From positions 5,957 through 69,956 of the forward strand of contig QANU01033994.1 of NCBI GenBank assembly GCA_003254905.1: a stretch of DNA of 64,000 nucleotides, in the 5' to 3' direction. The DNA is from Nissolia schottii (Eukaryota; Streptophyta; Magnoliopsida; Fabales; Fabaceae). The position numbers were made by a program, and so were the translations under genes. This document shows, in pieces, positions 1 to 13,035 of this stretch. Each line of letters starts with the position of its first letter. Within the stretch, counting starts at the first letter, position 1. The notes below the pieces were generated by a model that had not been told where the DNA came from, made no database searches, and was given only the letters and a program-made list of their open reading frames with translations.

Positions 1-8
1 CAATCAAT

Positions 9-49
<41 letters not shown>

Positions 50-480
50 AACTCATTCAATTAAATTTTGTCACATAAGTTAAAATAGTTTTTATACTGT
101 GTCATTCAATTAAATTTTGTCACATAAGATAAAATAGTTAATTATCTCACTTACTACTTAAAAATTTATGCATTTATAGTGACTAGATAACAATGTAAAA
201 AAACTTTACATAACATCCCAATTTTAACCTTATTTGTTTAATAGTTAATTTTCTTGAGATTAATTAACCGTTTGTTCCAACCTACTTTGTTTAATAGTTA
301 ATTTTGTTAAGAATAATTAAAAGTTTACTCCTTGAAATTCATAATAAGTTAATTTATTTCATATTGTCAATATAATTGAATAATATAAGATTCTTTGATT
401 TATTGTTAAAAAACTTATTTTTTAGATTCAATTATTTACATTGATTGTTTGAAGTCACGTTAGTTTATATACACACAAAA
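1..480. repeat. AT-rich flank with TA microsatellite and short direct repeats
   Basis: A (TA)n tract occupies about 12-46. It is followed by two copies of a roughly 38-bp unit (54-91 and 103-140) sharing the core CATTCAATTAAATTTTGTCA, period 49 bp. A second loose direct repeat with the core TTTGTTTAATAGTTAATTTT is at about 234-253 and 287-306. No coding potential is seen. Confidence 0.75.
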
Positions 481-1128
481 TTGGCACGTGATATTATATT
501 TGACTTGTCACATGGCCAAGTTAACTGTCGGGGATACGATTTGCTTATTGTATTCATAATTAATGAATACCTTAATATGGCTCACATTTAACTTTTACAA
601 TTGTGTGGTTGTGGTTACCTAAATTAGGTACAACCAGTACCGACTTCAGGATTTAAATTTGCAAAAACTAGAAATCAGAATAACTAGTGCCGATTTCAAG
701 AAAATTTTTAAAAATAAAATAAAATTTTAGCAACCTAAAATCGGTGGCCTAAAACTCAATTTTAGGCAGGGTGGATAGTACCTGAAATCGGTACTGATGG
801 TACCGATTTCAAGTATAAATAGGGCAAAAAATTTAAATTTCCCGTCCCAACCCTTCCACACTCAGCCTATAACTACACTCATTTGTCTAACCCCAACATC
901 ACACCTTCAACATTCTTCTTCTCTTTACACACAACTTTCTCTTCAGCTATTTTCTCTTCTTCTCAAATTTTTTATATAGTGTCCATATCTGTTTTATATT
1001 TTTAAGAAAAAAAATGAGTAGGGAAGGTATTGCCACTTTATTTTTTATAATAGTTCAATGAAAAAATCTGATGTTCAAGGAGTTGAGTTTGTTAGTGATA
1101 ATGATGCAAAATTTGTTATAATTTGACC
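481..1128 (+). mobile_element. Putative 5' part and promoter of a MULE
   Basis: This stretch leads into MULE transposase-like sequence. It carries repeated short words (CCTAAAATCGG, GTACCGATTTCAAG and relatives in both orientations between 630 and 815) and a TATA-like TATAAATAG at about 814-822, followed by a pyrimidine-rich leader. The 60-aa open frame at 797-979 has no recognisable domain and is probably leader sequence. The terminal inverted repeat was not found, so the left edge is uncertain. Confidence 0.4.
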
Positions 1129-2340
1129 CTTTATACCATTTTCTAATTTGCATTGTGAAGTTGGCTCTCATTTTAATAAGAGAGTCAAGAGAATCAAATA
1201 TAAGACTTCTGTGTCTTTCATTAATAGAGTTGTTAAATATCGTCATGTTACAATATCGAATGACCTTCAAATACAACAAATGTTTTATTTATAAGGCAAG
1301 TCTTAGTAGCATTGAATTGTTTATCAATTTTGAGGAGGTTGTTCCTAATGTTGATAATGAATGTGATCCAAGTTCAAATCCAGTACATCAGGATAACGTT
1401 GCACCGACATTACTATCAGACGATGAGATGTTCGTAAACGAAGATGACGATGATAGTTGAAGTGAGCATGAAAGTGATATGTCTGAATACAGTAGAACTG
1501 ACGATAATTCAAGTACTGTTAATTACTAATTTTTTTATGATAATAATTAATTTAAAATTAACAGAGATGAAAAATTATGCTCTACACTCGCCTCATGTAG
1601 AGGATCTTGTGTATTAGGAAAAAATCATTGTTAACTAATAAGAGATCGGGGTAATTAAAATTATCTATTAATTTTTATTTAATTATCCACATCATTGGAA
1701 TCAAGCCTTAATGTGTTTATGAAAATAATTAATTTTAGATTTATAATTTTATAATTATCTTAAAATTAACAGAGACGAAAAAAATATGCTCTACGCTTGT
1801 CTCATGTAGAGGATATTGTGTATCAGAAAAAAATAATCTTTGTTAACTAATAAGATTTAAATTTTAAGATGTTATTAAATTTACTTGGTTATTAAAATTA
1901 TTCTATAATTAATTTTTGTGACTGTGGATATTAAAAAATACAGATAATGAAGATGATAAAAAATCGCATGGTCCTCTGCCTTTCCTATGAACCTTTGATG
2001 TTGACAGTGTTCGTGCAACGGATTTTGTCGACATAGGAAACGATTATGGTGCAGCGGATGATCTCTACAAAGGGAAAATTTTCAATGATAAAAATGTAGT
2101 CAAAGTAGTTGCTGCAAACCCTGAAGCGGATTATAATATAAAGGAGTTAGAACCGACGACATACTATTGCAAATGAAAATACTTTAGCAATGGGTATCAG
2201 TGACTTATTAGGGCGACACTGAAAAAGAACAACTACTTATGGGAAGTTGCTAAGTACAAGTTGTCATAGTTGTGTTACCTCAATACTTGCCTGAGATCAC
2301 TCTAAGCTGACTTTTGACAACATTGTTGGGATGATTTTGG
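1129..2340 (+). pseudogene. MULE transposase N-terminal region, copy A (decayed)
   Basis: Translations of this region in several frames resemble the N-terminal part of plant Mutator-like (MuDR) transposases. An acidic linker (residues like DDEMFVNEDDDDS) lies near 1425-1460. Near 2060-2270 are pieces that match the MuDR DNA-binding module, with the word ELEPTTYYCK followed by basic residues. Stop codons and frame changes interrupt it, so it cannot make a full transposase. A second copy with the same order lies at 2867-4040. No catalytic DDE portion was recognised in either copy. The family call rests on remembered motif similarity and should be confirmed by a profile search. Confidence 0.6.
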
Positions 2341-2865
2341 TGCAGATATGTGTGGAACTAGGTTTCCCTAGTTGTTCTAATTGTTTAATACAATATGTTT
2401 TGATGATGACAAATACAATATGTTCTAATTGTCTATGCTTATTGCATATGCTTATATTTGTAGAACTAGGTTCCCTAGTTGTTCTATATCTTGATGATAA
2501 CAAATAGAACATAACAAATAGATAATGACAATTAGAATGCAAAAGGATGTCATATGCGAAAAAGAATACATTTGATGTTGTATGCTAAATAGAATACATT
2601 TGATGTTGTGTGCTAAATAAAATACATTTGATTTTATATGATTGAACTTGATGATAATTATATAGCCTACACATCATACAATGATATATGAGAAACATCC
2701 TTTTGAGAACATATCCAATAACTCTCTATATGTGCTTGATGGATTAACTATTGGATATATTTGTGTCAATATGTATATGCATGAATATCAAGTGCTATAG
2801 TGTTACAATGCATGCATGCTAGGCAAAGAATATTATTTGATTAATATAATTTGATCCTTGCCTAA
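2341..2865. repeat. Spacer between MULE copies, with a small tandem repeat
   Basis: This segment separates the two MULE copies. It holds two versions of the phrase AACTAGGTT(T)CCCTAGTTGTTCT (about 2347 and 2465), each followed by a GATGATGACAAAT-like phrase. Near 2563-2640 are three copies of a 27-28 bp unit with core ATACATTTGATGTTGT. It looks like an insertion or the junction of the duplication. No gene is seen. Confidence 0.55.
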
Positions 2866-2866
2866 N

Positions 2867-4040
2867 TGACCCTCTATGCCATTTTCTAATTTGCATTGTG
2901 CAATTTGTTCTCATTTTAATAGCAGAGTCAAGAGAATCAAATATAAGACCCCTGTGTCTTTCATTAATGGAGTTGTTAAATATCGTCATGTTACAATATC
3001 AAATGACTTTCAGATGCAACAAATGTTTTATTTATAAGGCAAGTCTTAGTAGCATTGAATTGTTTGTCAATTTTGAGGAGATTGTTCCTAATGTTGATAA
3101 TGAATGCGGTCCAAGTTCAAATCCAGTACATTAGGATAACGTTGCACCAACATTACTATCAGACGATGAGATGTTCACAAACGAAGATGACGATGACAAT
3201 TGGAGTGAGCATGAAACTGATATGTCTGAAGACAGTAGAACTGACGACAATTCAAGTACTGTTAATTATTAATTTTTTATGATAATAATTAATTTAAAAT
3301 TAACAGATATGGAAAATTATGCTCTACACTCGCCTCATGTAGAGGATCTTGTGTATCAGGAAAAAAAAATCATTGTTAACTAATAAGAGATCGGGGTATT
3401 TAAAATTATCTATTAATTTTTATCTAATTATCCACATCATTGGAATCAAGCCTTAATTAACAGAGACGAAAAAATATGCTCTACGCTTGTCTCGTATAGA
3501 GGATATTGTGTATCAGAAAAAAAATAATCTTTGTTAACTAATAAGAGTTAAATTTTAAGATGTTATTAAATTTACTTGGTTATTAAACTTATTCTATAAT
3601 TAATTTTTGTGATTGTGGATATTAAAAAATATAGATAATGAAGATGATAAAAAATCGCATGGTCCTCTGCCTTTCCAATGAACCTTTGATGTTGACAGTA
3701 TGCATGCAACGGATTTTGTCAACATAGGAAACGATTATGGTGCAGCAGAAGATCTCTACAAAGGGAAAATTTTCAATGATAAAGATGTAGTCAAAGTAGT
3801 TGTTGCAAACCCCGAGGTGGATTATAAAGTGAAGGAGTTAGAACCGACGACATACTATTGCAAATGAAAATACTTTAGCAATGGGTATCAGTGGCTTATG
3901 AGGGCGAAACTGAAAAAGAACAACTACTTTTGGGAAGTTTACTAAGTACAATGGTCGTCATAGTTGTGTTACCTCAACACTTACCTGAGATCACTCCAAG
4001 CTGACTTTTGACAACATTGTTGGGATGATTTTGGCGTAGA
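2867..4040 (+). pseudogene. MULE transposase N-terminal region, copy B (decayed)
   Basis: This is a second, clearly homologous copy of 1129-2340, in the same order and orientation: the CTCATTTTAATA region, the acidic linker near 3165-3205, and the ELEPTTYYCK word near 3837-3866. It lacks an internal stretch present in copy A (around 1700-1780) and carries its own stops. The left boundary falls one base after an ambiguous base (N at 2866). It continues at 4041-4270 into sequence not present after copy A, so copy B preserves more of the original element on its right side. Confidence 0.6.
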
Positions 4041-4289
4041 TATGGACATGCCAAAGATTCCAGTAAAATTCATTTAGGCAAGTGTTATGGACTGCCAAAG
4101 ATACTGTTATTAGAATCAACAAATACACATATAATTTTTTCACCTCAACATAAGGGAAAATGGATAATGGTCTGGGTCATGTGGCGTAGGAGCAAGTACT
4201 GAAAATCTATAAATCGCACATGTCTGTAAGAGCACTATACAACTGTTCCAGCACATGTGGCATGCGTAGCACTAGATAATGCCCTATCA

Positions 4290-5036
4290 AGTACTAGGCA
4301 GGGAACCATCAACAAAAGCCAACTTGTTCTTGGCAGTGAGGGCCATCTTCATTGACCGAAACCAAAAATGGTAACCATTAAGCGGTTGAGAAACCAACAG
4401 CAGAGCAGGGCCATCAGAGGATAGGATCGAATAGGGATTGGTAAAATCTTCCAGGTTTTGAGCAGCCATGGAAAGAAAAGCCGAAGAAAACAAATGGAAT
4501 TGCGAAGAAAAATGCAAGACACAGCAAAGAATGCTGGAAAAGAAAACATGATCTGCTAGCCACTAAAGAAAATCTCAAAGGAACTGAGAAATCAAAATTC
4601 AAAGAACCTGAGATTTATGGATGAAACTGCTTTAGAGCTTTACGAATTTGCAGAGAAAATGAAGAACCAAGAAATTGAGTTCTGAATTTTCCTGGAAAAA
4701 TTCACAGCAGTGAAGTGCAGAACCGTGCAAACAGAATTAGAGAAGCGCGGAAAGATTGGAGACAAAAGTCTCCTGATACCATATTGAACCAGAGAGAATT
4801 GAGATGAGAGAATTGGAAATGAATGAGAATGAATTGATGGATTGCTTGCTTCACAAGCAAGACTTATATACAACCAACAACCTTGCATTGCAAGCTGTCA
4901 ATAACTGAATAACAGAAACAAATGGCTAAAGGTTGGTTAAATAACTAACTAACCAAACTAACTAAATGAAAATACATTCATTTACTCTAATAAGTACAGC
5001 TAGTATAGCTGAAACCCAGCTGTACGCCCGATGACA
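4290..5036 (-). mobile_element. Ty1/copia LTR retrotransposon fossil: gag start plus 5' LTR
   Basis: On the minus strand an LTR-like segment (about 5036 down to 4787) has a TATATAA-type core promoter near 4865-4870. It is followed by a primer-binding-like TGGTATCAGGAG (about 4774-4785) and then the beginning of a copia gag reading NPYSILSSDGPALLLVSQPL and SMKMALTAKNKLAFVDGSL (4290-4470). These are typical of the N-terminal gag domain of plant copia elements. Only the 5' end of the element is present and it is not functional. Age cannot be estimated because the partner LTR is absent. Confidence 0.7.
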
Positions 5037-5940
5037 TCCAAATTGCGAAGCAACATCAAGTGCTTCAAATGAACCCAATTAGCGTGCTTGTCACAAAAGA
5101 AAATATTGCCACATGAGTGCAGGATATATCCGCATGCATGCCACTTTATTACTTGTTGCATGTCATACTCGTCAAAATCATCGCGAATCTCAAAGTGACT
5201 GCAAAGAGAGGGCGTTTGTGAGAGAGAGAAACCCAACAAGCCGATTGAGAGAGGATGAACACTTTCCATCGGCGGTCTGCCACGGAGGTGGGTGGCGGTT
5301 GAGGCTGTTGGCAGATCTGGAGGTAGGTGTTGCGGCTGAGGCTGCTACTGTGCGGGGGTGGACAGAAGAGAGAAGCACGACGGCGAGGGCGCGGGAGAGA
5401 AGAGAGAAGCACTCTGTCAAACCGAGGGCACTTCGACGAGATGGAAGGCGAGGTATGGGGGCGCGACGAGGAGGGTAGGTAGGGTACGGGAGGAGCAGCG
5501 GGGAGAGACACCGGTGGGGTGGGGTGGCGCGAGTGGGGCTTGAGAGAGAGATGAGAGGCTCGAGAGATGCAGATGGGGTGGGGTTGGGATGGGATGGGGT
5601 GGGGTACAGGAGGACAACGGTGCAGAGAGGAGCCATGGGGAGAGATGGCGACGGAGGGGCTGGGGTTTGAGAGAGGGATGAGAGGATAACAGGTGGGGAT
5701 GGGTTGGGATAACAGATGGGGTTGGGATGCTGTTTGTATTTTTTTTTAATTTTAATTAAAAAGGGGTCGGGTCGGGTGGGCAATCCAAGACAAGTTTTAT
5801 TATTTTGGATTATGTCACGTCAGCGCCATTAGCGGCCACGTAGTCAACTCTCATCCAGCTCTAGAGACTAAAAACAAACTTTCAATTTTCGCAGGACTAA
5901 AACTTTCATGCACAGACTGAAAACATAATTAACCCTTATC
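5037..5940. mobile_element. Truncated MULE-like element with GC-rich interior
   Basis: The right end (about 5810-5936) reads, on the reverse strand, GGGTTAATTATGTTTTCAGTC followed by 'TTTTAGTCCT' phrases and a GACGTGAC-type junction. This matches in style the terminal inverted repeat of the complete MULE at 19211-20477. Inside lies a GC-rich, CpG-rich block (about 5170-5710) producing long open frames on both strands, none recognisable. No matching left terminal repeat is seen, so the element is probably cut by the neighbouring copia insertion. Confidence 0.5.
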
Positions 5941-6290
5941 AATCTGACACATATTTCAGATATATCAAATTTTGAAAGCAATTTTGTGGTCTAAAGCCCC
6001 AAAATTCATGTCAATGTAATTACTAAAATAATCATGTACTGTATTGTTTATTATCGCTTGCATTGAAGATCCCAATCCCAACGGAGTAGGAGGGACCCGT
6101 GGCGAACTGGGAATGTTAATGTACTTCACCATTGGTCTTTTGCGTAAAGTGAACTGCACCTGGCAGTCAACCTTCTCATTTTCGGGCACTTTTCCTTCTC
6201 TTCCCTTTCCTGAATCTCCATTCTGCTTCTGCATCTTCACCCCACTCGGATCTCTACCGTTGATTCGCATCACCAGGTATTCAGTCTCGT
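5941..6290 (+). promoter_or_regulatory. Promoter and 5' UTR region of the DGK gene
   Basis: This sequence precedes the kinase gene. The probable 5' UTR exon ends at 6276 (CCAG|GTATTC), and the first intron runs to 6613 (TTGCAG|CTGTATG), 12 bases before the start codon. A pyrimidine-rich (TTTTCC)n tract lies in that intron at about 6292-6320. The transcription start was not identified. Confidence 0.45.
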
Positions 6291-6625
6291 TCTTTTCCTT
6301 TTCCTTTTCCTTTTCCTTTTTCTTCTTCCCCAGTCGAGATGCACAACTCAACCTCCCTCCCGATGCGTATATACTCTGTTCATCAAATCAAAATCACGTT
6401 TAACAAACGGAATTCTGCGTTTGAACTCCCTTTCATGCTTAATCAGCTCACGTACTATCCACAATTAGTTGATCGTCGCTGAATTTGGGATTAACTTGTA
6501 GTAATTGTTAATGCCACTTTGCATTGCTGCTGAATATTATGGTTGTTCAACATTTTCAATCGTTTGGTAATAATCTCTGATCTTGCGAAAAGTGCACCCA
6601 CGGCGTGTTGCAGCTGTATGCAGCA

Positions 6626-9600
6626 ATGGCTTCTCGTGGCTCCGAATTCTTGAAGAACTTTGCGATCCCGAATCACGTGCTCGTGCCGGAGTCTGAGGCT
6701 GGGAGCAGCGAGATCGACGGTGGTGATGGACCCAAGTGCCCGGTGCTCGTTTTCGTGAACTCCAAGAGCGGTGGCCAGCTCGGAGGGGACCTCTTGAAAA
6801 CCTACCGTGCTCTTCTCGGCGAAAAACAGGTACCGTTTATTTTAGACATGGTTTTCAATTGCAGTTGCTATGTGATTATTGCAAAATATTGCGAAATATG
6901 ATTGATAGGACCGCAATTGCTGTTTAAATTCGGTTGTGGAAAGTTTAGAAACATTAATACTGCAGTTGCAGTTATAACCCGCAATGTAGATGGCACACTA
7001 TGGAGAATCTTGGAGTTTGTGATACTATGTGTGGGGGACTGAGCAGATCGCTTGATTTTTTTTTTAGGTTTTTGATTTGGGGGAAGAGGCTCCTGATAAG
7101 GTGCTGAGCAGAGTCTATGCCAATTTGGAAAGCCTCAAGCTTCAGGGTGATCAAATTGCCATCAACATTATGGAGAAGTTGAGATTAATTGTAAGTTGAG
7201 ATTCTATTTTATTTTGTTTTATTTTTCTGTGGATCAGTTTTATGTGCATATGGTTTTCTGAGTTTTTTTAATGTGTAACATGCATTTTAGGTTGCTGGGG
7301 GTGATGGAACAGCAGGCTGGCTACTTGGAGTTGTTTGTGATCTCAAATTGTCTCATCCACCACCAATAGCCACGGTTCCTTTGGGCACGGGGAATAATCT
7401 ACCGTTTGCATTTGGTTGGGTAGGAAATTACAGTTCTCTTTGGTTGCTTTTGATCAAGTTTTGAAGTACACATGTAAAACATTACACTGACTTCCGTGAT
7501 TCATATTTTAAGAGCTGCATTTTTCACATAAAATGCATTTCTGATTCATGTTCCTTGTTTCAATGGATGCTCTTTAAGAGGGAACATGTTATGCTAGTTT
7601 ATTCCTGAACATTTTGCATGTTCACCATTCACTAGATTTTTTTTTAATATATATATTTAAATAACCATTTCTTCCCTGTATATAGAAAGATTTGGGGTTC
7701 TCGTCCTCCAATTCTGAGTAGAAGTTGTGGATATTTGTGATGATAAACTATCTATCAGAATAGTAAAAAAAAAAAAAATGATGGAACTTATAACTTCCTG
7801 CTGCTTTATTACAGGGGAAGAAGAACCCAGGAACAGACCATCGTTCAGTTGAGTCATTTTTAGATCAAGTAATGAAGGCTACTGACATGAAAATAGACAA
7901 GTAATGAATTCTGGTCCTATTCTTTCATCTTGTAGTTGAGTATTGTTTTTTTTATTCTTTTATTGTGTGGTCACATACACTGCTAATCGTAAACTATCTT
8001 GCTAGCTGTTATTTGTTACTAACTTCTTTTGTTCATTATTATTATTTTTTTTCTTTCTCTTACATGGTATTTGATCACTGGTTTCTCTAGTTTAGTAGGT
8101 TAAGTTGTTGTTTGGAATTTGATTTTGCCCTTCATTGATTCCCTAACTCTAGTCCTTATGCTCCTTAATCCAGAGTAAATATACAATGAATGTTTAAGGG
8201 ATACATTTTGTTCAAGATCTCTATAGATTTTTTTCATATATTTCTTCTACCAAAAACTGTTTGCTGATAATTGTTTATCTGTCTAACTCTTCAGCTGGCA
8301 CATTCTTATGAGGATGAGGGCTCCAAAAGAAGGTTCTTGTGATCCGATTGCACCTCTTGAGTTGCCGCATTCTTTACATGCATTCCATCGTGTATCTAAG
8401 GAAGATGAACATAATATCGTAAGATATCATACCTTTCACCATTTTTCAATCTTATACTACATCTTGTTCATGATATTACTTTACAAATTTCAAGGAAAGG
8501 TACCTTGATTTCATGTGGTATATATTTTTTATTTGACTGGAATTTGAAGTAGCTATTATGAGTGGCAACTTCTTTGAAGGATGACCAGATGATAGCAGGT
8601 TTTATAACTCTACCGGCTTGGTAGTAAAACTATTATTTTCTGAACTATTTTGGCAAGAGCTCTCTTTTCTAAAGACAAGTACAATAAAATATCCAGATTC
8701 TCCACATTTTATCATTGTTTTCAACTTATTGAGTTTAACTGTTTAAGATATTAAAAACTGGCAGGTTGTTTCAATTTGAATAGATACGAGATTGGCTTCT
8801 GTTATACTCATTGCACTTCCTTGTGTATTTTTTCTGATTGCTTCTCAGGAAGGTTACCATACTTTTCGTGGGGGATTTTGGAACTACTACAGCATGGGTA
8901 AGAATACCTTTCCTGGGTTCTTCTATACTTGAACTTTACACTGAAACTATGTAATTCCATTTTCTTCATGGAAGTGTTAGTTGATTGAGTTGACACTTCA
9001 TTATGATATATTTAAATTTGGCCTGTTTCACGTCCTTTAATCTAGGTTAGGTGTAGGTAATATCAAATTATGACAATGCAATGAAAGCTTGATTACATTT
9101 AGCCACACATTTTTTTACCTTTTTTTTTTTTACATAAATAGACAAGTGTAAATATGTAATGATGGAAACATAATTTGTATGATGTTAGTATGATGACCAA
9201 GTAAAATTCATATTTTTATTGTCACTATTCAGATCATAAATTATAATACAGAACCTTTTTTCGTTCCATCTGTCCATCTTACTACAGCATTTGTTAAAAA
9301 AATTCTACGACTTATGACTTATGACTACAGGAATGGATGCTCAAGTGTCTTATGCTTTTCATTCGGAACGAAAGTTGCATCCTGAAAAATTCAAAAATCA
9401 GTTGGTTAATCAGGTATTCTATTGTTTCTGCAGTAAATGTAGTAATTAAAGCATTTTGCAGAAGATTAATACCATTGCTTCTTTGACTTTTCCACTCTTG
9501 GATGGGAAGCCTATATAGTTTTCAACCCCAGTTATATTTCCATCCACTTTCTTTCTGGGTAGTTATTTTTTTGGTGCTGATTTCAATATGTGTCAGAGTA

Positions 9601-11869
9601 CCTATGCTAAGCTTGGATGCACACAGGGATGGTTTTGCGCTCCTCTATTCCATCCTCCTGCCAGGTCAGTTCATGTAGATCAGTCATTAATTTGACAAAG
9701 CAGTTCCATGTTTTTCCTTTATAATTTTAAGGTTGTTTTTACTCACCCAAAAGGCCCAAGTAAATTCGTGGTATTTCAGTATTAAAGTTTCACTAACCCA
9801 TTTACCGGGCACCTATCTCTCATCTACTGAAAGCTGGCATGGGCGTTGGTAATGCTGTCAGTGATTTGAGCTAGGAAGCCTTAGAAATGTTGTATATCAC
9901 TATATCAGTATGAGCCGCCTTCTCTGGATCCTTCTATGTGTCATTTTATTTAGTTGTAGCCAATCAAATCAGAAAATCAGAAAATTTCACTTAGAATTTT
10001 CTCATGTCTGATGAGTTTCATAGATTGGAGTGTACAATAATACATGCAGAGACCTTTTTTTGACAAAATATCACAAGTAGTGAGTTCTTTAGGATTTTTG
10101 CTTCCGTTCAAAGGTAAGGTCAAATGACATTGGATTGTGAATACAATAATAGCTATGGGAGACTCAGAACAATTCTAGCCATTTGAATTTCCTCTGCAGT
10201 TCTCTCTCTATCTCTCTTATGTTCTAGTTTTGATTAGTCAACTGTAAATGCACCTAAAGAAAGCACACAATATCAATCCTTCATGCCTTCAGGGGTCCCT
10301 CTTAAGCCTTATTTTTTTCAATATGAATTTACTACTTAACCAGTTAAGTAAATGTAATTTTATCTTCTAATGCAGGAACATAGCACATATTGCAAAAGTA
10401 CAAGTCATGAAAAAGAATGGTCAGTGGGAAGACCTGAACATTCCTGACAGGTAAATCTTTTTGTAGAATCATATATCTCTCTTCTTTTGATTTCTTCCCT
10501 TTTTTGGGGTTATGTTGAAGGTTCAAACACTTGGGTTGGGGAGGGAGAAAGGTGGTTTGGTGTAGGATCCAAACTTCGACATTAACATCACATCCAAGTC
10601 TTGAAGACTTGGACCATGCCACAGCCAATTGAGCTAAAAGCTCGCTGGCATCTCTTTAGAAAAAGAAAGTGAAGATCATAAAAATTCAAATTTGTGGAAA
10701 TTCTTCTGCACTTTTAAATGTCAACGATCCAAAGTCGCAGTTAACTTTGTTTGATGTTTACCAAGTTTATTGTCATACTCATTCATATTTTTCATAACTT
10801 CATTGCTTTTATCACTGATGCTCTAGTTCATTACTGGGTGATTATTGCCTCATCACGTTGGCTACTTCTTGAGTATGGATATTTAAAGTAAAATGGTCAT
10901 TTAATCAATTTCCTTTTTTTTTTTTTCCGCCTGCTGGTCTTTCTGCTCCCATTTACTTCTTGATAATATCTAATGTGTTTATTAACCTTCTTTCCATCTT
11001 ATATCCAGCGTCCGGTCAATTGTATGCCTTAACTTGCCGAGCTTTTCTGGCGGACTAAATCCATGGGGTACACCAAGCAGGAGACAACAGCGTAATGTAA
11101 GAATTGTTTTTGATGTATTAAATGAATTGGTAACTTACAAGGTTTTGTTTTTCAGTCAAAACTTTCACTTTCTTGATTCCTTATTTAATTCATTGAAATT
11201 TTTTTACTTGTAAATTTTGATGTCTAGTACAGCTAAATGGCCAATACCTCTATGCACTATTTTTTGTTAAAAATAAAACTCTGAATATGCTATCAATTAC
11301 AGAACGATTGGACACCTCCATATGTAGATGATGGTCTTATTGAGGTCGTTGGCTTTAGGGATGCCTGGCATGGGCTTGTTTTGCTTGCTCCTAATGGGCA
11401 TGGAACTCGTCTTGCTCAGGTATGTGTGATACCATGAAATATTAGGTTTGCTTTACTTTTGGAGTTATTTTCCAATATTTACTCGTGGTAATTTAAGTCA
11501 CATCAATAAGTTTTTATACTGATCTTTTAAATTTTTTCTTCTTGATTTTAGGCACACAAAGTCGGCTTTGTGTTTCACAAAGGTGCAACAGATCATACAT
11601 ACATGAGGATTGATGGGGAACCTTGGAAGCAACCCCTACCAGTTGACGATGATACTGTTGTGGTAGAGATTACTCACCATGGCCAGGTTAACATGCTCGC
11701 CGCTCATGATTGCAAGGCTAAAAGTATGCATGATCCTACAACACCATACCAAGGTGATGCTGAGGAAGATAGTAGCAACGGAGACTCTTTAGCTGATGAA
11801 TTTCGGAAGTTTGGTGCAGCAGATACCTTTAAAATCCCAGATGAGGTGGATATTGCTCATCTTAGTTAG
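6626..11869 (+). CDS. DGK5: Diacylglycerol kinase, plant DGK5-like (12 coding exons)
   Basis: The enzyme phosphorylates diacylglycerol to phosphatidic acid with ATP, a lipid signal made at membranes during stress. Coding exons read as 6626-6829, 7068-7190, 7291-7419, 7815-7900, 8295-8418, 8849-8897, 9331-9413, 9597-9664, 10376-10450, 11009-11096, 11303-11419 and 11552-11869. All junctions are GT-AG and keep frame, giving 487 aa. The catalytic domain starts with [15 protein letters not shown] (about residues 38-52), the glycine-rich ATP motif GGDGT is at about 112-116, and [14 protein letters not shown] follows. The accessory domain includes [49 protein letters not shown] and [14 protein letters not shown]. 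There are no C1 domains and no N-terminal membrane anchor, as in the small plant DGK5 class. The acidic tail ends [18 protein letters not shown]. The start ATG follows a 5' UTR intron. The frame is unbroken and it is probably functional. Confidence 0.95.
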
Positions 11870-13035
11870 GTCTTTCACTATTGAACCATTCTTTGAGTAT
11901 GCTGTTGACATTGCCTGCTTACCTAATAAGCCTTATTGCATTTGCCGTTTAATCTATCAATTGTATCATAAATTTGCTCAATTCTAGTTGCATGTCTGCA
12001 AACATGATAGTTGTGTAATTAAAAACTGAGAAAAAATAGTAGCTTTGTTCCAAACATCATTGCAATGCATAGGCCCCCATCCCCAGTGTCTGTTAAAGCT
12101 AGGCATGAAGTGAGTCCTTTTTTTACTTGTTTAGGGTATGGCGGCCATTGATTCAATAAGGTGTCATGCCTAGAGTAGTTATAGTATGTTTGGTTTTTCA
12201 CATAGGAACCTTAAAATTGATTATAGAGTTGTATAAGACATAAGTTTTGTGAATACGCACAATGTGAAATTCAAGATTGAATACACCATGTTTTATATTC
12301 ACATTGTAGTTGTTGAAACGAGAAGACCACACACACAAAGGTTATTTACATTTGAATGTTAAAATCTTGAATTTGAAAATTAAAAATTTAAAAACTAAAC
12401 TAATATAATGAAACTCCCTTGTATAGTTGACGGGGAGTAGCTTACTTGGTCGGCTTTACCCTAGTAAATTGCCATGATAGTTTGGATATATACTCCCTTC
12501 GCTTGTGGGGATTATGCTGCACATATCTTTCTAACCCAAACCCTACTAAATTGGGAGCCTTGTACACTTAGATCACCCTTTTAAAAAAATGTAAACTAGC
12601 ATAGACTTAATGTGGCGCTAGTTCACCCATCATCCCTCTAACAAGGGATAACAAAGGGGCATACAATATAGCGGCCCATTGCATTCTGGATCTTTGGAAT
12701 GCAAAGCAGTTGTAAAATATACAGAGAGAGATTTAACAAAGAAATGGATATGCCGATAACTCTATATACGGAAATGTTAAAAAATTTAGTGGTAAGCAAT
12801 TCATATGCCTTCAGACTAGCGTTTGAGAAGTAGAAAATACGTCTGTGATTATGAGGAGAAAAATAGTACATGTAAATCTTGTTGGATGTTGGAATTAACT
12901 GTGGTTGTGACTTGAGGTGAAACAAGGAATTTAGGTGGACCACAATGGGAGAAGATTACAATTTACACATAAATACAATATACAAAACCAAGCTGATAGA
13001 AGTGCCGACTCTGATTATCCAACTCAAATCTTTCA
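11870..13035. other. Spacer between convergent genes
   Basis: This stretch holds the 3' UTRs of the kinase (+) and THF1 (-). The sequence 11870-12010 is probably kinase 3' UTR. The middle (12100-12950) is AT-rich with no recognised gene; the 101-aa open frame at 12638-12943 on the minus strand shows no family motif. Confidence 0.6.

Noticed and set aside
5190-5783. 197-aa minus-strand open frame, Pro/Ser/Arg-rich
   Set aside because: It lies in the GC-rich interior of a truncated MULE-like element. Low-complexity translation and long frames on both strands indicate composition rather than a gene.
6965-7160. 60-aa minus-strand frame over kinase exon 3
   Set aside because: Antisense to a confirmed coding exon of DGK5.
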